DNA from: Lethocerus indicus | Taxonomy: Eukaryota > Arthropoda > Insecta > Hemiptera > Belostomatidae | Assembly: GCA_019843655.1 (NCBI GenBank) | Contig: JACDQD010000002.1 | Location: 14,159,154-14,223,153, forward strand | DNA: 64,000 nucleotides | Direction: 5' to 3' | Part shown: positions 12,101-26,089 of the stretch, piece by piece | Numbering within the stretch: position 1 is the stretch's first letter | How the letters are laid out: every line of letters starts with the position of its first letter | Made by a program: the position numbers and the translations under genes | Notes under the pieces: generated by a model | Seen by the model: the letters and a program-made list of their open reading frames with translations, nothing else | The model's database searches: none | Told to the model about the DNA's origin: nothing

Positions 12101-15100
12101 CTGTAACATTTCACATTTAGTCTTTAATAAGTATTAACAGTTTTACATTCAAATTAAATGCACAAAACTGTTCCCAAAAATCGATTTATCCAATTCACTT
12201 AATATTTAGGAACTTGCACATTTCTCATTATTAATTCTTGATAAATATTTGAATACTTTACTTTTATAAAGCCGGTGATTATCCATTGAAATATTCGGAA
12301 GATGGAAAACACAAATGTAAACGACACTAAGAGCTTTCACAAACGTTCACATGAAGAAGGAAACAGTCAAAAATGGTCTAACAAAATATCATTCCTATTC
12401 TTTATAATGTAAGGAATTTCGAGTCCGCGGATGTAGTATAAATTTTTTAAATGTACCCTCCAAGGAAAACGTTCGTCCATCACTGGCATACAGTATGCGT
12501 GACAAACATACACAAGTGTCATTAGTGGTATTTTGAATGAGGAGGTCGTTTCCAGTGTGGAGGTATGGGTCCACTGTTTAAGAGTAAGGAAATATAGGCT
12601 CCGGAATCACTTACGGTGAATTAATTAAATAGTATCCGAGTAAATAGGAGCCCTGTCAATTAAGGCCCATTTAAAATATAAATAGCGCACAACTAAGCGT
12701 CTTACCTCATCAACTTGTTTACCGGATAGTTGTTTAAAGCGCTAATGAGTTTTATGAAATTAATGACTAATTATGCTATCTGTCTGGCAATATTAATATG
12801 TTCATTAAGAGTCCATTACACTTTAACAAACTTTTGTAAAGGAACTGACCTCGGTTGGGGAGGCCCGTTTAAACATATAGTTAGCCTACGTTCTTGTAAG
12901 CTCCAAATTTTCAATCTAGTCTAGATTATAACACCTACCGCTTCGATTAATGCCTATTCAATTCAGAATTTATCTATTCCACTTCATCTCATTATTTCCC
13001 GCTAAACGTCATAACTGTTTACTTATAACATACGTCTTCTTGAATTAGATAAGTGAGCTACCTCTGAAATTCTAAGATATTTCCATATAACAGAGGAGCT
13101 CTCAGATCGTAAGTTGTAACGTTATGAATAAAGTGAATGTAATTAGCGTCGCAAACTCAATGAAAGGAATTGGTTATCGAAACCTGCAGAATAATATACA
13201 TATTTCAAGCAAGTTAAGTATGCGTATATGTTGTTCTGGCGTTGTCTCTAATAAGATATTACCTGTATAATCGGACATATAATATCCGTAGAAAACAGTG
13301 CATTAAATTATTCCAATATAATTTATCGTGCGCTGTAAAGAGAAATGTCGGCCATCCGGTATTCCTTGTTTTCATGAAAGCTTTCTACTTGTAAATCTGT
13401 ACTCATTTTATCCACAACTTTTTCTAAACGCTGGCGTTTCTCTGACTATTTCAAAGCGGTTAACTAAGCCGAGAACCCTTGTAACTGCCTGCTTCTAATT
13501 TTCCTGGTCCCGCGGGTTATTTACAACGATTCCACAGTATGCATGCTGCGTTTAATAGTCTTCATAACCGTCATTGTCTTTTCTTATTAACCGGGAGCAC
13601 GCTCATCTAAACAACTATGGGAGAGTTCGTCCAATGTTGTCCTAAATTCATAATTACGGAAAGAATGATTGCGGTGAGTGCCCGCCCGCCCCCCTCATTG
13701 TGCCCGAGAGGGAACGTAACGATTTAAGAGTCTTAGTGTTCTTTTCTGCAGACAATAAGGCAGAAATTACAGTTTTTGAGTCTTCGGAGCACTTAGGTAC
13801 AGTTAATATTAAATTTCCACCAGTGATTAGTACTCTGAATCCGTAAGACGATGAAATCTTATCGGACGAAATGTTTATTTATGTTTCTAGTCTACTCCAG
13901 CATTCAATTATTTACATCTAATTATGGGGATATATCAAAACTATAGACGAGCGGGAAACATGTTTCTGCGTTTTCGTCTACTGCTATATCTATATTTTAG
14001 CCTTCCTTTAGTCCATATATATTTTCAATATGATTTTGAAGGATAAAATAAAATACAGATTGAGCAGTAGTTGTATCTGACGAAATTAAAACATAAATTT
14101 TAATTAATCATATTTACGCTTCTTACGAGCAAATTGCGATTTCACTGCAGTTGAATAAGACTTATTTCACTACTGCTAGAAATTAGACCGGTACTAGCCA
14201 ATCGCATAATTTACAACACGAAAACCCGGAACATTGGTCAAGCCACAAGTTTAAGGGAAAAACATCCGATATTTGAATAGGATTTTATGAGAATCAAAAC
14301 TCATTTCCGAACGCGTTTTTCCACTACAGCTTCCTACCGGATATGACTGGGAGCTCAAAATCCGGTTAATTATTTTTCATGGTGGACGCCCGATCCTGAG
14401 CATAAATTAGCCCTCTGCTCGTCAGATAACGTCGCTTCTATCTGAGGTTCTCATCTGAATTATTAACACCGCCTTCGATTGAACGCGAGATCTTCAATTT
14501 TGTTTCGATTAAACAGTGAATTAAGGGCGACATTAATGAAATACAAGTCGTCCGCGTTGAGAAAAAAATTATATAAGTAATTACTAGTATTTCCTACAAT
14601 AATTTGTTCTGTCAAGTTGTATAGAGAGCATTCTGAACCCTTTAACGCTTATTCCTTCTATAAAAAGGACTAATTTTGACAATGTATTTTATAAATAGAG
14701 TACCATCAATATCATATTGAAAAAAAATGTGGAAAGATATGGTGAACATATATTTATAACCATAGAATTTCGGTATCTAAGCAACACCAGCAACAATTAA
14801 TTCTGTATTACTTCTTAATTTCTTCTATTAATATTAATATCTAACATAATTTTTTAGTATGATGTATTCAGAAAATTATGCGGGATCATTAACAAATATC
14901 TTTACTAACAAACATTTTATACATCCGACAGCTTATTTTTCTGCAGTATCCTAGAAAAAATGATCTCGGATGATATTAACTTATTTTTAAAAATCGTTAT
15001 ACTACACCAAGGAAACGGTACAAATACACTCGAAAAAATTCAGTTATAATTAATGGGACAATAAAAAGTTTATGTAAATAAATATAAATGAATAATTTTA

Positions 15101-15479
15101 TATTAAATACAAATAGATTGTTCTAAATCGCTCTCTGTCAGAATAGAAATATTGGCAATTTATTGTCAGCGTTTAAATTGTCGGTATTTTTAGCTTTATG
15201 TGTAACGGAAAAAACGTTTTAGTACGTGGCTGTAACTGCTCTTTAAAATATTTTACTGCTTCCAGCCTTAGATCTTTTACAGCATCCGTAACGGAAACGC
15301 CGGTTCAAGAAAGCCCCTTTTGCCACCAGGGACCGTTACAACTAGATTACCTGGCTACATTACGACAGCTTCAACAGATTATACATTACAGAATATCTCA
15401 AAACCTCCAGATGTTTTTTTCCAGCGCATACGTATTTGTGTTGAGGTCGTCCGAAGCGCTTCACAATAATTGAGTTTTG
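9181..15479. other. AT-rich gene desert
   Basis: Six kilobases of mainly AT-rich DNA. A slightly GC-richer patch lies at 9510-9830 and another at 10430-10590. The only coding-like hint is the micro-exon-sized open piece 10709-10747 on the minus strand. A lariat-type acceptor/donor juxtaposition lies at 10288. Nothing else identified. Confidence 0.45.
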
Positions 15480-15880
15480 TTCCGAAGCCAACAGTACGTC
15501 ACACTATCGACGCTGAGAGGAGTTGGGAGCCCCGGCCGGTAGCCGCCCGTTTCCCGCCGACATCTCGGGCATTTTTCTGTAGGAGAAAAACAAGGGACAA
15601 TCCCGAGCAGCGGAATGCGGTGTTGACTGAAACAGGGCCAAGTAGCCAGGGACATTTTATACAAAGGCCGGCCGGGCCTCCCCCCCTCCCACCTATTAAA
15701 TTAGGCTAGATCCGGCCTGTAACAACCGAGATCGGCGTTAAACCGAAAACGGTTCGTTAGTAGAGGTGTATCTTGATCGTACTTAGGATATTTATCAGGG
15801 GACTGTCGCCCGGCCACCCCACCCTCCACGTTCGGCCCGCTTTGAGATCCGCTGCTTCACGTTACCCTTTATTCACGTTC
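15480..15880. other. GC-rich block
   Basis: CpG-rich DNA with cccggccgg-type words and open frames on both strands. No splice-bounded frame or recognisable peptide. Probably non-coding. Confidence 0.3.
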
Positions 15881-16246
15881 TGAAACCAATTCAACGCATT
15901 TGTACGAACAGAATTCCAATTATATACCCCCTTTTCGGTTTACCGTCATAAGGCGTACGAGGTCGGCGTTTACTCGTCTATTCAATCACTCACGCTGGTG
16001 TACACCGTGTATTCGGAGGTCTGCCGGGGTCCAGAATATAGTCAATCGTGCGATCTCATCTTCTATGAAATGCTCTGTACCGAGTTAGGAACGTGAGGAT
16101 AATACATTTCGCGACCGTTGAATAATCCCAGGGCGGGGACACTACGGGAGATTTAAATTCCGAATGTCAATTCGGTTCTTTCTTACCGTCGGAGTCATTT
16201 CACGTTTCTAAGTTCGAGCCCGGTCGGGTGCGGTGGCTCGATCATA

Positions 16247-16556
16247 AGCGGCGGGAGGGGAAAAAGAGGCAATAAATTATACGGGCGAACGAGAGTGTCG
16301 TTTGAGGTTGGCGTGACAACAGAGCAAGATGGTGGGAGGGAGGGGGTGAGGTTGAAGCGAAGAAGGGCGGGGACGTGTGCGTGAGAGAGAGAGAAAGAGA
16401 CGCGGGGTTGGCAAGCCTCGGTAGCCTTGAATTATCGAATTCCACGGGCAGGGGCCACGGGGGCATCCGCTCCTCGCTCCCTCCCTCCCCCCCACCTCCA
16501 TCCCTCTCATCTCCCTCCCTCCCTCCCTCAAACCCTCTCACTCTCTCTCTCTCTTA
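16247..16556. repeat. Purine tract followed by complementary pyrimidine tract
   Basis: The plus strand is purine-rich at 16247-16405 (runs of ggga at 16331-16350, GA repeat at 16383-16400), then pyrimidine-rich at 16478-16556 (ctcc repeats at 16511-16529, CT repeat near 16535-16555). The two halves are broadly complementary, giving an imperfect inverted arrangement about 110 bp apart. Ser/Leu/Pro-rich ORFs across it are by-products of the repeats. Confidence 0.5.
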
Positions 16557-16560
16557 GTAG

Positions 16561-18379
16561 ATTACGGCCTTCATTTCGGATACACGACGGCATCAATAAG
16601 CCCAGAGACAATTCAATGTCAACAGAGCGCCTCACCGGTCCTTCTCCACTGTTCAATTCTACCATCGACCCCCCGCCACCACCCTCCCTCATTCTACTTT
16701 GGTCTTCTCTCGGCATCCACCCTCTCACCGAGTCAGCCGTTCTGGAGTACCCGTTCCTCAGAGAATCACGATTGACGTTATCAAATAGAGGTATACGAGG
16801 CAAAAGAAATAAGCGTACATTAATTCCATAAGCTTTAGACGAAAGAAAATATACCATCTTCTTAATACAGAGGTGTTATCAACGCTCTAACATTGAAAAA
16901 TTCATTCCAAATTTTAAGAACCGCCTTTTTTCGGTCGTGAAAGCCGAAATATTAGATGGGCGAAAAAAGAATCTAATTTGCCAACAAATTGGGAAATGTT
17001 GATTATCTGTTTAACACAATGCATCAGGCCCTTAAAACGTCTGAAATTCCTGGAATACCTGTAGTTGTCCAATCTGAGAAATCTGTATTTAGGAGACAAA
17101 ATTGTGGGCTCGTTAAATTCCAAACTGAAGTAGAAATTTTAAAAGCGATTCCACGTTACTTATCTTTCTGTAGGCTTTGAGTTAAACAATGTGGGGGTGG
17201 TTGTCGAGCATTTAAATTAAATCACCAGAACCAAGTCAACATCGACTAGATCAGTTTCGGGTGTATTGAGTAAAAAATGCGTAAAATTAAAATGTTACAT
17301 TGTCGTTGAATACTTAATCAAGTATTCATGCGTGGAACAAACTATTAAATAAATAAAATTATGTTTACGCGTCTAACGAATTTTCAAATGTAACAAATAA
17401 AACACGAAAATGGTATGTAAAATGTACTGTATGCTTATTTGAAGGACTGTGTTAAAGTGGTTCGCCGTAAGATTGAATTAAAACCGCTCCAGAAGTCAGC
17501 AGGAAAACAACTTGTCACATCTAAATAAGTCAGAGTTTAACATCCCACCAAGTCTGACTCTTCACTAGACCGCACCCTGAACTTAATGAAACCTCTGCCC
17601 TTTGCACCAGGATCAATACAAGTCCTAATTAAATGGAATCACATCACCCAATACACAGAATATTTTTCAAAAGTTTACGTTTATTTTTCAATCTATCAGC
17701 AAAAAAATTGATCTTTATGTATTAAAAATATGACCGACATTATTGAACTTACTGTATTGCGCAAAATCTTTTCAGTGGAACCTAAAACAAACAAACCTGA
17801 TGGAACTAAAAGATTAATATAGTCACAAAATTCTATCTCATAATTTATTTAATTTTGTTAATTTATTATACAATATATAATTCTTATTTATTTCGTAAAA
17901 ACATCAATTTCATTATTCGTTCCCACCATAAGTACTTTATTCTTTCCTTGTGCTCCCTTGCTACATTCCTTTATTTACATCGCACACACGTACTCACAGT
18001 TATTGAGGACCATTATTTTTAATTGATAGAATGTTTACACTGCTTTTATATTACTTTACATGATTTTGTGTGTTGTCAATATTCATCTTCGATACTGTAC
18101 ACGCACGCACGAATGGAAACACACCACTGGTAAGCGCAATGTGAATGCGTCTCACTAATTTACCGACACTAATGACGAAAAGCCGAAAGCGGATTAGCAT
18201 AGGACCGTATCAGAGGACGGAAGTTGAAGATAGGAATATAATTAGCTATAGTTTGCGTTGGCGACAATAAGGACTGTCGACAAATTTGCCGTACGCGACT
18301 AAACTGAAAACACTATTTGCAGAGGCGGCCATATCGTTGGCCGTCAACAGACTAGGCCGTATATTATAAATACGAGCGA
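16561..18379. other. Gene-free stretch
   Basis: Moderate composition to 16860, then AT-rich. Nothing identifiable as a gene or repeat. Confidence 0.45.
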
Positions 18380-18830
18380 TATAAGAATTCCCATTTTCCT
18401 TAACGGCCGACCGTTTTGGGTAGCGGCATAAAGTGAGCCGGCTACAAGGAGCCGGCGGGGCCCCGGCGATAAATCGGGCCCCGAGATGAATCACAAGTGG
18501 CCGGCGCTCCTCCGTTCCGCTCGCGGGCCAAATGCGCTTGGAACCGATTCGTGTACATTCTCGGCAATACAAAAGGGGTAATGAACGGGCCACCCTCTGC
18601 CCAAACAACGGCCACGCGCCTCCGCCACAGCCCCGGACCAGAGCCCGCCCCACCCTACCCTGGCAAACATTTGCGTGTTTCCCTCAACATGTTATTAAAG
18701 TCGTTCGGAATCGTGCAAAACTATAATGACTTAAATACACCGTGTTTTAATGCCGGTTTTTCTTTCGAATATTCTATGAAACCCCGGCCCGCAACATGCC
18801 CGCCGCTAATTTCCCGATGAGTGGTATTTT
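18380..18830. other. GC-rich block
   Basis: CpG-rich, with ccggcg and ggggcccc words. Frames are open on both strands over the same bases (18246-18653 minus, 18497-18820 plus), with no coding signature. Likely a non-coding element. Confidence 0.35.
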
Positions 18831-21800
18831 ATTCTGATGGTATGCAATTAGATAGTCTTCGAAGACTGGCCGAGTTGAACGGGTGAAGGGGGGGAAAGAG
18901 ACAGTAATTTATTTGATGAAAACTCGATAAATAGCCGTCCATTGAATTCCCTCGCGATGATTGTCGTCCAAGAGAGAAGTACTGATTAAATATTGAGCAC
19001 TCGGATTATCTCGGTCATGATCTACGATTAACATAAGAAAACGAAAACCCTGCAATAAATTATAGTGGTACGGTACACCTGGACTGTATACAACATATAA
19101 AAATATTACGTGCTATTATCTTATCAACTGAATGTCGAGATTCATTATTCAATAAATCTTTGCTGCCATTCTCATAGATTAATCGTAAGACTTCATATGG
19201 GAAGCAAATATCGCCGCCAGAATATCGAGAAATGAAGAAGGGAATACTGTCAATACTATTACATTTGAGAAATCATTGTTTATAAAAGATTGTTGCTTTA
19301 GGATTAGTAAAAATCAGAATACTACCAAAAATAGTTATTTTAGGGGTCGTCTGTAGGGGCGAGTGCTCGTCAGGCTCCTCGGGTTGAAAAGTGTTTGATT
19401 AAGTGGCCCGTAAAATCGTTTGTGACTATAATAAAATGCAAACGTGGTACCGAAGAATTCAAACAACTTGCATGATCGCGGCAGCTGCCACGTTCTGACC
19501 GGAGAACAGATGTCCGCTACGGGATACGAGCCGAAAATTTGGCCCGCCCCAATTATGGGCCAGCGTAAAATAAAACAAAGAAAACAATCCAAGAACATAA
19601 GATTACAGCTATTATTGCAACCTCGATTGAAAAATTATAACGCGAAATTGTGCAACAACGCGTGTATACGTTGCACGTGCGCAGGACGCGCCCTGAATGA
19701 GAACTCTTCGTTTAATTAATGGCTCGTTAGGCATATTTATAAATGAAATTAGAATAATAAATACTGAGATTGTTATTGTTTTAAATACGACTTCTTTATC
19801 CTGTTTATATTCATACAACGCAATACTACTATTGCAGTGATCATTTACGATGAGGCATTGTCGTGCTTTTAATATTAATACTGAATTCAAATTTGACTTA
19901 TGAAAACCTTTTTAGAAATGTTATAAAAGGATTATTCTAAGCTAAGCTTCCTGGTCGCTTTGTTAGTCTTAGAATTTTCTCTTGTTCCTTTAAATTTATT
20001 CCGTAGTATTTTTTTTAGATAAATTAGAATGAACAATCCCTTTTTCAGTGGGCAGTTAAGTAATGTATTAGAAACCGGGCGATGTTATCCCGTTGGGAAC
20101 AACAAGGTATATTGAATATCTGAAGGAATGTTGTCTTCTCTCAACAAAAGAGCGTGGCCAAGTCTTTTTAATCTCCCCGAACATTACTTAGGTTTAAACA
20201 ATGGGCCAACCCAGGGCACAACTACCTCCCTGGTATTTTTTGAGCTACCCCACAGCAAGATAAGGAGAGACAACTTATAATGAACACAACTTTTATTATT
20301 GTTGCCGTGGCGTACGGTCCAATCTTTAGTACGGAAATCTTTTCCTATCCCGCTAAGGATTTTTTCCCCGTTCACATCGTAAATTATTTCAAATTTCCCG
20401 CAAACGGCTTCAACTCCTAATTAAAAACGAACTCCGCCTTTCTTTTGCGTGACTCCTACTAAAAGGTTATTGTTCAGAGGAATCGCTAGCTTCAAATTCA
20501 GAAAAATGTTGTATTAGTTAGCTTCAATATTATTATAGCGTGTATAATTGAGTGTTAATAGTTATAACATGAGAATATACATCGGCCATTGGCACATAAG
20601 ATTGTGATATCACTCCACTCGCATGTTTAATCCAGCGCTGAATGTTTTCACGCTATTCCCCATCGATAATAACTAGATATTTTATAGGTGATAGTGCAAC
20701 ATACCACCCTGTTTCTTTACGGTAACAACGGTAGACGAAAGACGCAATTACTAATTGGGACGCCATTTTGCTAGAGCGTTAATTCAATCGCTTATCGACG
20801 ACTCAATTTTATTCGTTATCAAATTTCAAAGAACTCGACTTTTCGCATGTTCCTTATCTGTTCGGTGTTAATGTATGCGGCCCTTTTTATAAAAGGTCGA
20901 GTGCCTGGCAAGCATTAACTGGCTGCGGTTACCCAACCACTGTGGTGGGGTGGAAACAAATACCGCGGAAACTGGGGGTCGAATAAATATTTTTGTAATG
21001 AGGTTATTCCGAAAACTTTTAACGCTTCGGTAACAATCTTAAGGAATGAAAAATACACTACGGATGATATGTATATAAATTTTGAATAAATTCAAATTAC
21101 TAACGAGTGGAACGGTTAGGAAGTATTTCATAAGAAATTTTTTTTGTCATGGTCAATAACTTAGTTCGTACATTGTGCTAATCACTATTTTTTATTAGGA
21201 CGTGGAAATTAATTATATTTTCAATAATCACATATTTTTTAAAATATTTTTAGACTCCAAAAATCCCTATATACCCTAAAATACCATAGCCCATTAAAAG
21301 AACATATTCAGACAGCACTTACTTCACATTAATTTTAAAACCAATCCTGGAATATGATTGGTTTATATAATAAATCCTCATCTTCCGTACAATATCGTCG
21401 TAATGACCCGAATGTAATTGTTACAATGCACATGTTCAGACACTGACACTCTAATTGCACTATGATCGTATCTCCACGCGTCACTTCACTCTATTTGAAT
21501 ATTGTATCCAACTAAATGACTGATTAGCTATTTCTCGCTTCTTGCGCACTGAAAAATTCAATCAAAATTGCCGCTTCGTGACCGTTCAAAAACGCAGCAG
21601 ACTTTTGAAGAGGCGGCCATGACGGTGACGGTACTGCACCCGACGTTGCACACCAACTGAACCGAATGCAATCGTTGCATTCGGTAAAAACTGGTGTATG
21701 AGCACAACGCTCTCCTCAAGACCCCTTCGTCCCAATTGCATATCATGAAATATGCATTCGAGACCGGGCCGGGCCGAATCAAATCTTTGAGGGCCCTAAT

Positions 21801-23084
21801 ACGATTCTTCAGGATGCAGCTGTCTTAAGTGTATTCCAAGATTGATAAGTCTGGCAACCCTCGTTCGGCCCGAACGGAGACGGCGTTGTCCGCCATCCGT
21901 CATTATTCTTTGCCAGTACGCGTGAGAGACCCGCATGCCCCCAATTATTCTTAACAAATAGACAAACTCTGCACACTTCGACATAATCCACGAGGAATGA
22001 TTTCATTTTACCACAATTTAATAATTGATGAAATTATTATACATTAGTATCTAATTGTTAATGTGCTAGAAATGGGTATTTAAGCGTTTCGCATTCTAAT
22101 TAGCCAATGACCAATTTTTCCTGCAACTAATGCGGTGTCTAGGAATTTACTTATTGAAGTCTAGAATTAAACATAAATGAAACGGTTATGACGATATGTA
22201 AATTTTCCCAAACTCAATTACCGTTATAAAACTTATATGGTTCCACCTGTACCTGGACAGAACTGAAAATATCTATAAATACTACGATTCTTGGAAAAAT
22301 TACTTATTTCTAAGCAAAGAACAACTATTTTGTTACAATTCGTTTTAAAATTTTGTTAAATTTTATTGAATTTAGATTTAAATGCACATAAGAAAAAGAG
22401 ATAAGGGATTATTTAAATTACGCTTAAATTATAGCTTTTATTTATAATATCTGAAGAAGAACTACTTAAAATATCGTTGGCATGAAATGTATGGTATAGG
22501 ACAATTTGTATTACAGTTCGCTATTCCTCCATTGTATCCAGTGTCACGTTTTTTAAATAAATAACATTATTTAGCAATTATCGTTATCGTAAAATTATAC
22601 TGCTTTCTAAATCGCTTTTTGGCATTATTGAATGCATCTATTGTGTTCCTATGTGCTTCGTTTTACATAAGAGTGACGCCAAACGGCAATTCTATGTGTG
22701 CCGAATTTAAAGTTCAAACCTACATCAATGTCAGTCCGTTCGGCTCTCGCGAGTTGCTGAATCGTCTTTTATGCCTCCTGCTTGCAAATTTTCCAAGACG
22801 TTATTCAACCTCAATTCCCCGCCGTATAAAAGTCGTTGTCTGATCGGTTTATTTGAGAAGGACAAATTTATTATCCCAATTTTTTTTTATATTCGACAAC
22901 ACCGCGGATAATTTGATTTGTTCGATTACATCATGGTGTACTGCAATGAACGTTTCCAGTCATAAGAATGTTTTTTGGAATTCCATATACATAACTCAAC
23001 GTTAACTCAACACAGGTTTCTAAGTGACCAAACACCCAACGTGTTAACATTTATTTCAACGCACACAGCGCTTTCGCAGAATAG
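18831..23084. other. AT-rich gene-free stretch
   Basis: Mostly AT-rich. Small GC-richer patches at 19340-19570 and 21560-21950 carry no convincing exon. No mobile element recognised. Confidence 0.45.
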
Positions 23085-23960
23085 CTCCTCTAAGACCAAT
23101 TAACAGCGGCGTTCATTTATGCTTCCTCGGTCCTCTGAGAAATAACATGGGTAGTGGGCGGGTGCTCAGTTAACCGTCCGTTTCTAGATTCGGTGGGACA
23201 GTTTCATCTGGAATTGGGACCGCATGAAATGTAACGGAAACGGCTAATCCGTTTATTCCGCACGCCGTCGGTCGACTACTCATTTACCGGGAAGGCCCTC
23301 TTCTTTTGCGGAATTATTCCGGTCGTCCGGCGTTCCTTACACAGTCAATCGAGCCCCCGGGCCGGGAGTATCTGGAGCGAGAACGCTCCTCACTCTCAAA
23401 GGTAAATTAAATCAAAGTCAGAGTGTAAAAAGGCGTCGTCACCCCCCGTTTTCGTTCCACGGTTTAGTTTCTAATCCTCCCCTATGACGGAAATTACGGA
23501 AGCCTGGTGGAAACCTTTCTTCGGACATGCACCCTTTGTGGCGTCCCGACTCTGCCGCTCCGACGCATCCGTAAACTGTGTAATTCCTATCGGTTTTTGA
23601 TTAAGCGCCACACTTTATGAGTCGACCGAGCGTTAAGTTCAGTTTAAAAAAGAAAAAAAACTGCTCGCCGTGTCCCTGGCCGGTTTAAGGAGAGAGTCGG
23701 TGGGCAGCCTGCCGTGTATTCTGGACGATTTACCCTCAATCGCCACCACAAACCTCCCTCCTACCACTCCGCCCACCCCCGCCAAGAGTCTCTCCGATAG
23801 TCAAAGTGAGACATTCGTACCTTTAATTATTTGATCACGGCTCGGAAAATGTTGCCCTCTCCATTCGAGCCGAGCGCCGACGCGTTTAGCACTCCTAGGG
23901 GGTTATGAACACCTCACAGAATTTGTCCGGGAGGATTAAAAAAGATACGGCATAAACAAA
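23085..23960. other. GC-rich block
   Basis: One of the longest GC-rich stretches, with many CpG words and C-rich runs (23750-23790), yet without a long ORF on either strand. This absence argues against coding and for a non-coding function or base-composition effect. Confidence 0.35.
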
Positions 23961-24998
23961 ACTCGGGTCTCGGTCTTCTGTTTGATTTGATCATTGTTCA
24001 TCGTGTTGAAAAATTAAAAGTTCCCGAGGATTGAATAATTTTTTACAGAATGATTTTTAAAATTTTTTAAATGATTATATTTATATACTCACGGGACCAC
24101 TGGATTTTCTTGAATTATGAAATAGCCGAATACCATACAAATCATCTTTATAAGGACAGAATTGTTAACTCTCGCTATATGTAGCTCGATAAGTAGGACC
24201 ATCAGCGGTAGTGATATTTGAAAGACCCAGTACAGGAAACCTCAAAGAGCGTAACTGTCTTGGTGGGCGCATTAACAATTTCAACGATTGAAGTAAGATT
24301 ACCTAAAATTAGTCCGCGGTCTTTTTGCTATGACAATTGCGAATAGGTTATTCATTCTTTTCTAATGTAAACGACTGTCGTACAATGTATGTACATAATT
24401 TTAAAGTTGCAACCGTTCATGCTAATATTCGCCCGGGAGTCAGTATTCAGAAATAATTTGAGGTCGTAGTCGTCCATTTCGGACATTATTGTAGACGCGT
24501 TAATAAATGAAACCCAGGCGGGACTGACCGAACTTGTCGTCTTAGAGGTCTACAGCAGAAATAGCCTACGTTATAGAAAGAATTAAGTGGGGAATCAATT
24601 TACCCACAAACCGGACAGCAGTGGGGTTCGCTCCTTAATACAGAATCCGGATCAATAAATAATCCCCCAATTTATATTCTTATTAATCGTTTAATTAACT
24701 TAACAGGCGGCCCATTCGAATAAAAAGGTCGGCTTTGAAATCTCTTAATTTCAAATATATTTTTTGAAATCTCCGTTTCACAATCGACTTTTTCATTTCG
24801 GATTTGGAAATATTAAGTTAAAAAAGACGTCGTAAAGATGTCGTATTCGAGAGAATAACATCGAAATTTAATTCTCTCAATGCGCAGAAATACATATTCC
24901 AGCCGGTAAATCATCAAATTTTAGAGACACTTCTATATAGTTGATCGCAATTTTAATTTTAAAATAGTTCTGCATACTAATCATTTACATTCATACTA

Positions 24999-25052
<54 letters not shown>

Positions 25053-26089
25053 TGGATAGATACGTACCACATAAACATTAAAAGGAAAAATTGGCCGATT
25101 AATCGAACCCTGACAATTCGAGTTGATTAATATCCTTAAAAACCTTTTACGTGTGTCTCCAAAAAAGGTTTTGCCATTAATTTAAATTAACCACGTGTTT
25201 TTTAAAGATAGTTCGAACGCAATAGCCGCAGGAATTCTTTTGAAACAAATAAACTAATTTTATTTTCATTTATACCTATCTAAATCCTGTGTGAGCTCAA
25301 ATCGTTCTCACCTATTTTTACACAGTTTTCATTCGAATTCCCAAGCTTAGTGCCAGTTCGAGTTATAAACTTTTCCTTCATGAGTCTAATGAAAGGAGAA
25401 GAAACAGAATAATTAATTGCGGGGTCCCTCTAATTAGTCAAAAGCGATAAGCCGGCTTTAAAAGCTTCTAGTCAGTTCTAGGATTAGAAAGCCGTGTAAT
25501 CTGCGTCCCTATCGCTCCCGATTCAATTCAAATTGCTTTTATGGCCGTCGCAGGGTTTCGACATTGCCGCTATTTCCATTTTGTTCCCCAGGTATGAGCC
25601 ATTACCATTTCAAAACGCGCCTGTAAGAATTTGCCCATTAGACGGCCTTACATTTATTTCGCAGTGATTAGGTGCATCTATTCAGGCGTCAATGAGGCTA
25701 AAATCATTTTCGTAGCAACCCAACATGGATTGAATTGCTATAATAAGAAGCTCTTCAATGCGATCATACATTATTTCATATGTACAACAAAACATATAAT
25801 AAAACACTCGTTTCTCCTCATGAGTTCAATTATTATTGCTGTTCCTAAACTGTGTTTGAATTTATAGTCAATCAATTCTCTCATATTCTTTCAATGGTTA
25901 ACTGAGCGTTCACTAATATTTTATATGGTAACGACTTAGCATTGGAAGTTGCCGGTCATACGTTACATTTAATTATACATCCCCCACGCTGTTCTCTACT
26001 CAGGTAGAGGACCAAAGTCGCGATTCCCACTAAACAGTAAACATTTAATTTAAAACAGTCAACGAGTGCTTCTTTCGCTTTTATTTACG
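23961..26089. other. AT-rich gene-free stretch
   Basis: Contains the TA microsatellite at 25007-25050. A small plus-strand piece 25593-25621 has good splice signals at both ends (acceptor ttccccag, donor gtaaga) but is open in only some phases. Nothing else. Confidence 0.4.
25007..25050. repeat. (TA)22 microsatellite
   Basis: Forty-four bases of uninterrupted TA, followed by a short gata-type run (gatggatagata). Confidence 0.95.

Noticed and set aside
16205..16225. B-box-like gttcgagccc
   Set aside because: No A box at the proper distance upstream and no acceptor stem.
25593..25621. Plus-strand micro-exon-like piece with good splice signals
   Set aside because: Opposite strand to the gene, closed in one phase, and no partner exon seen.
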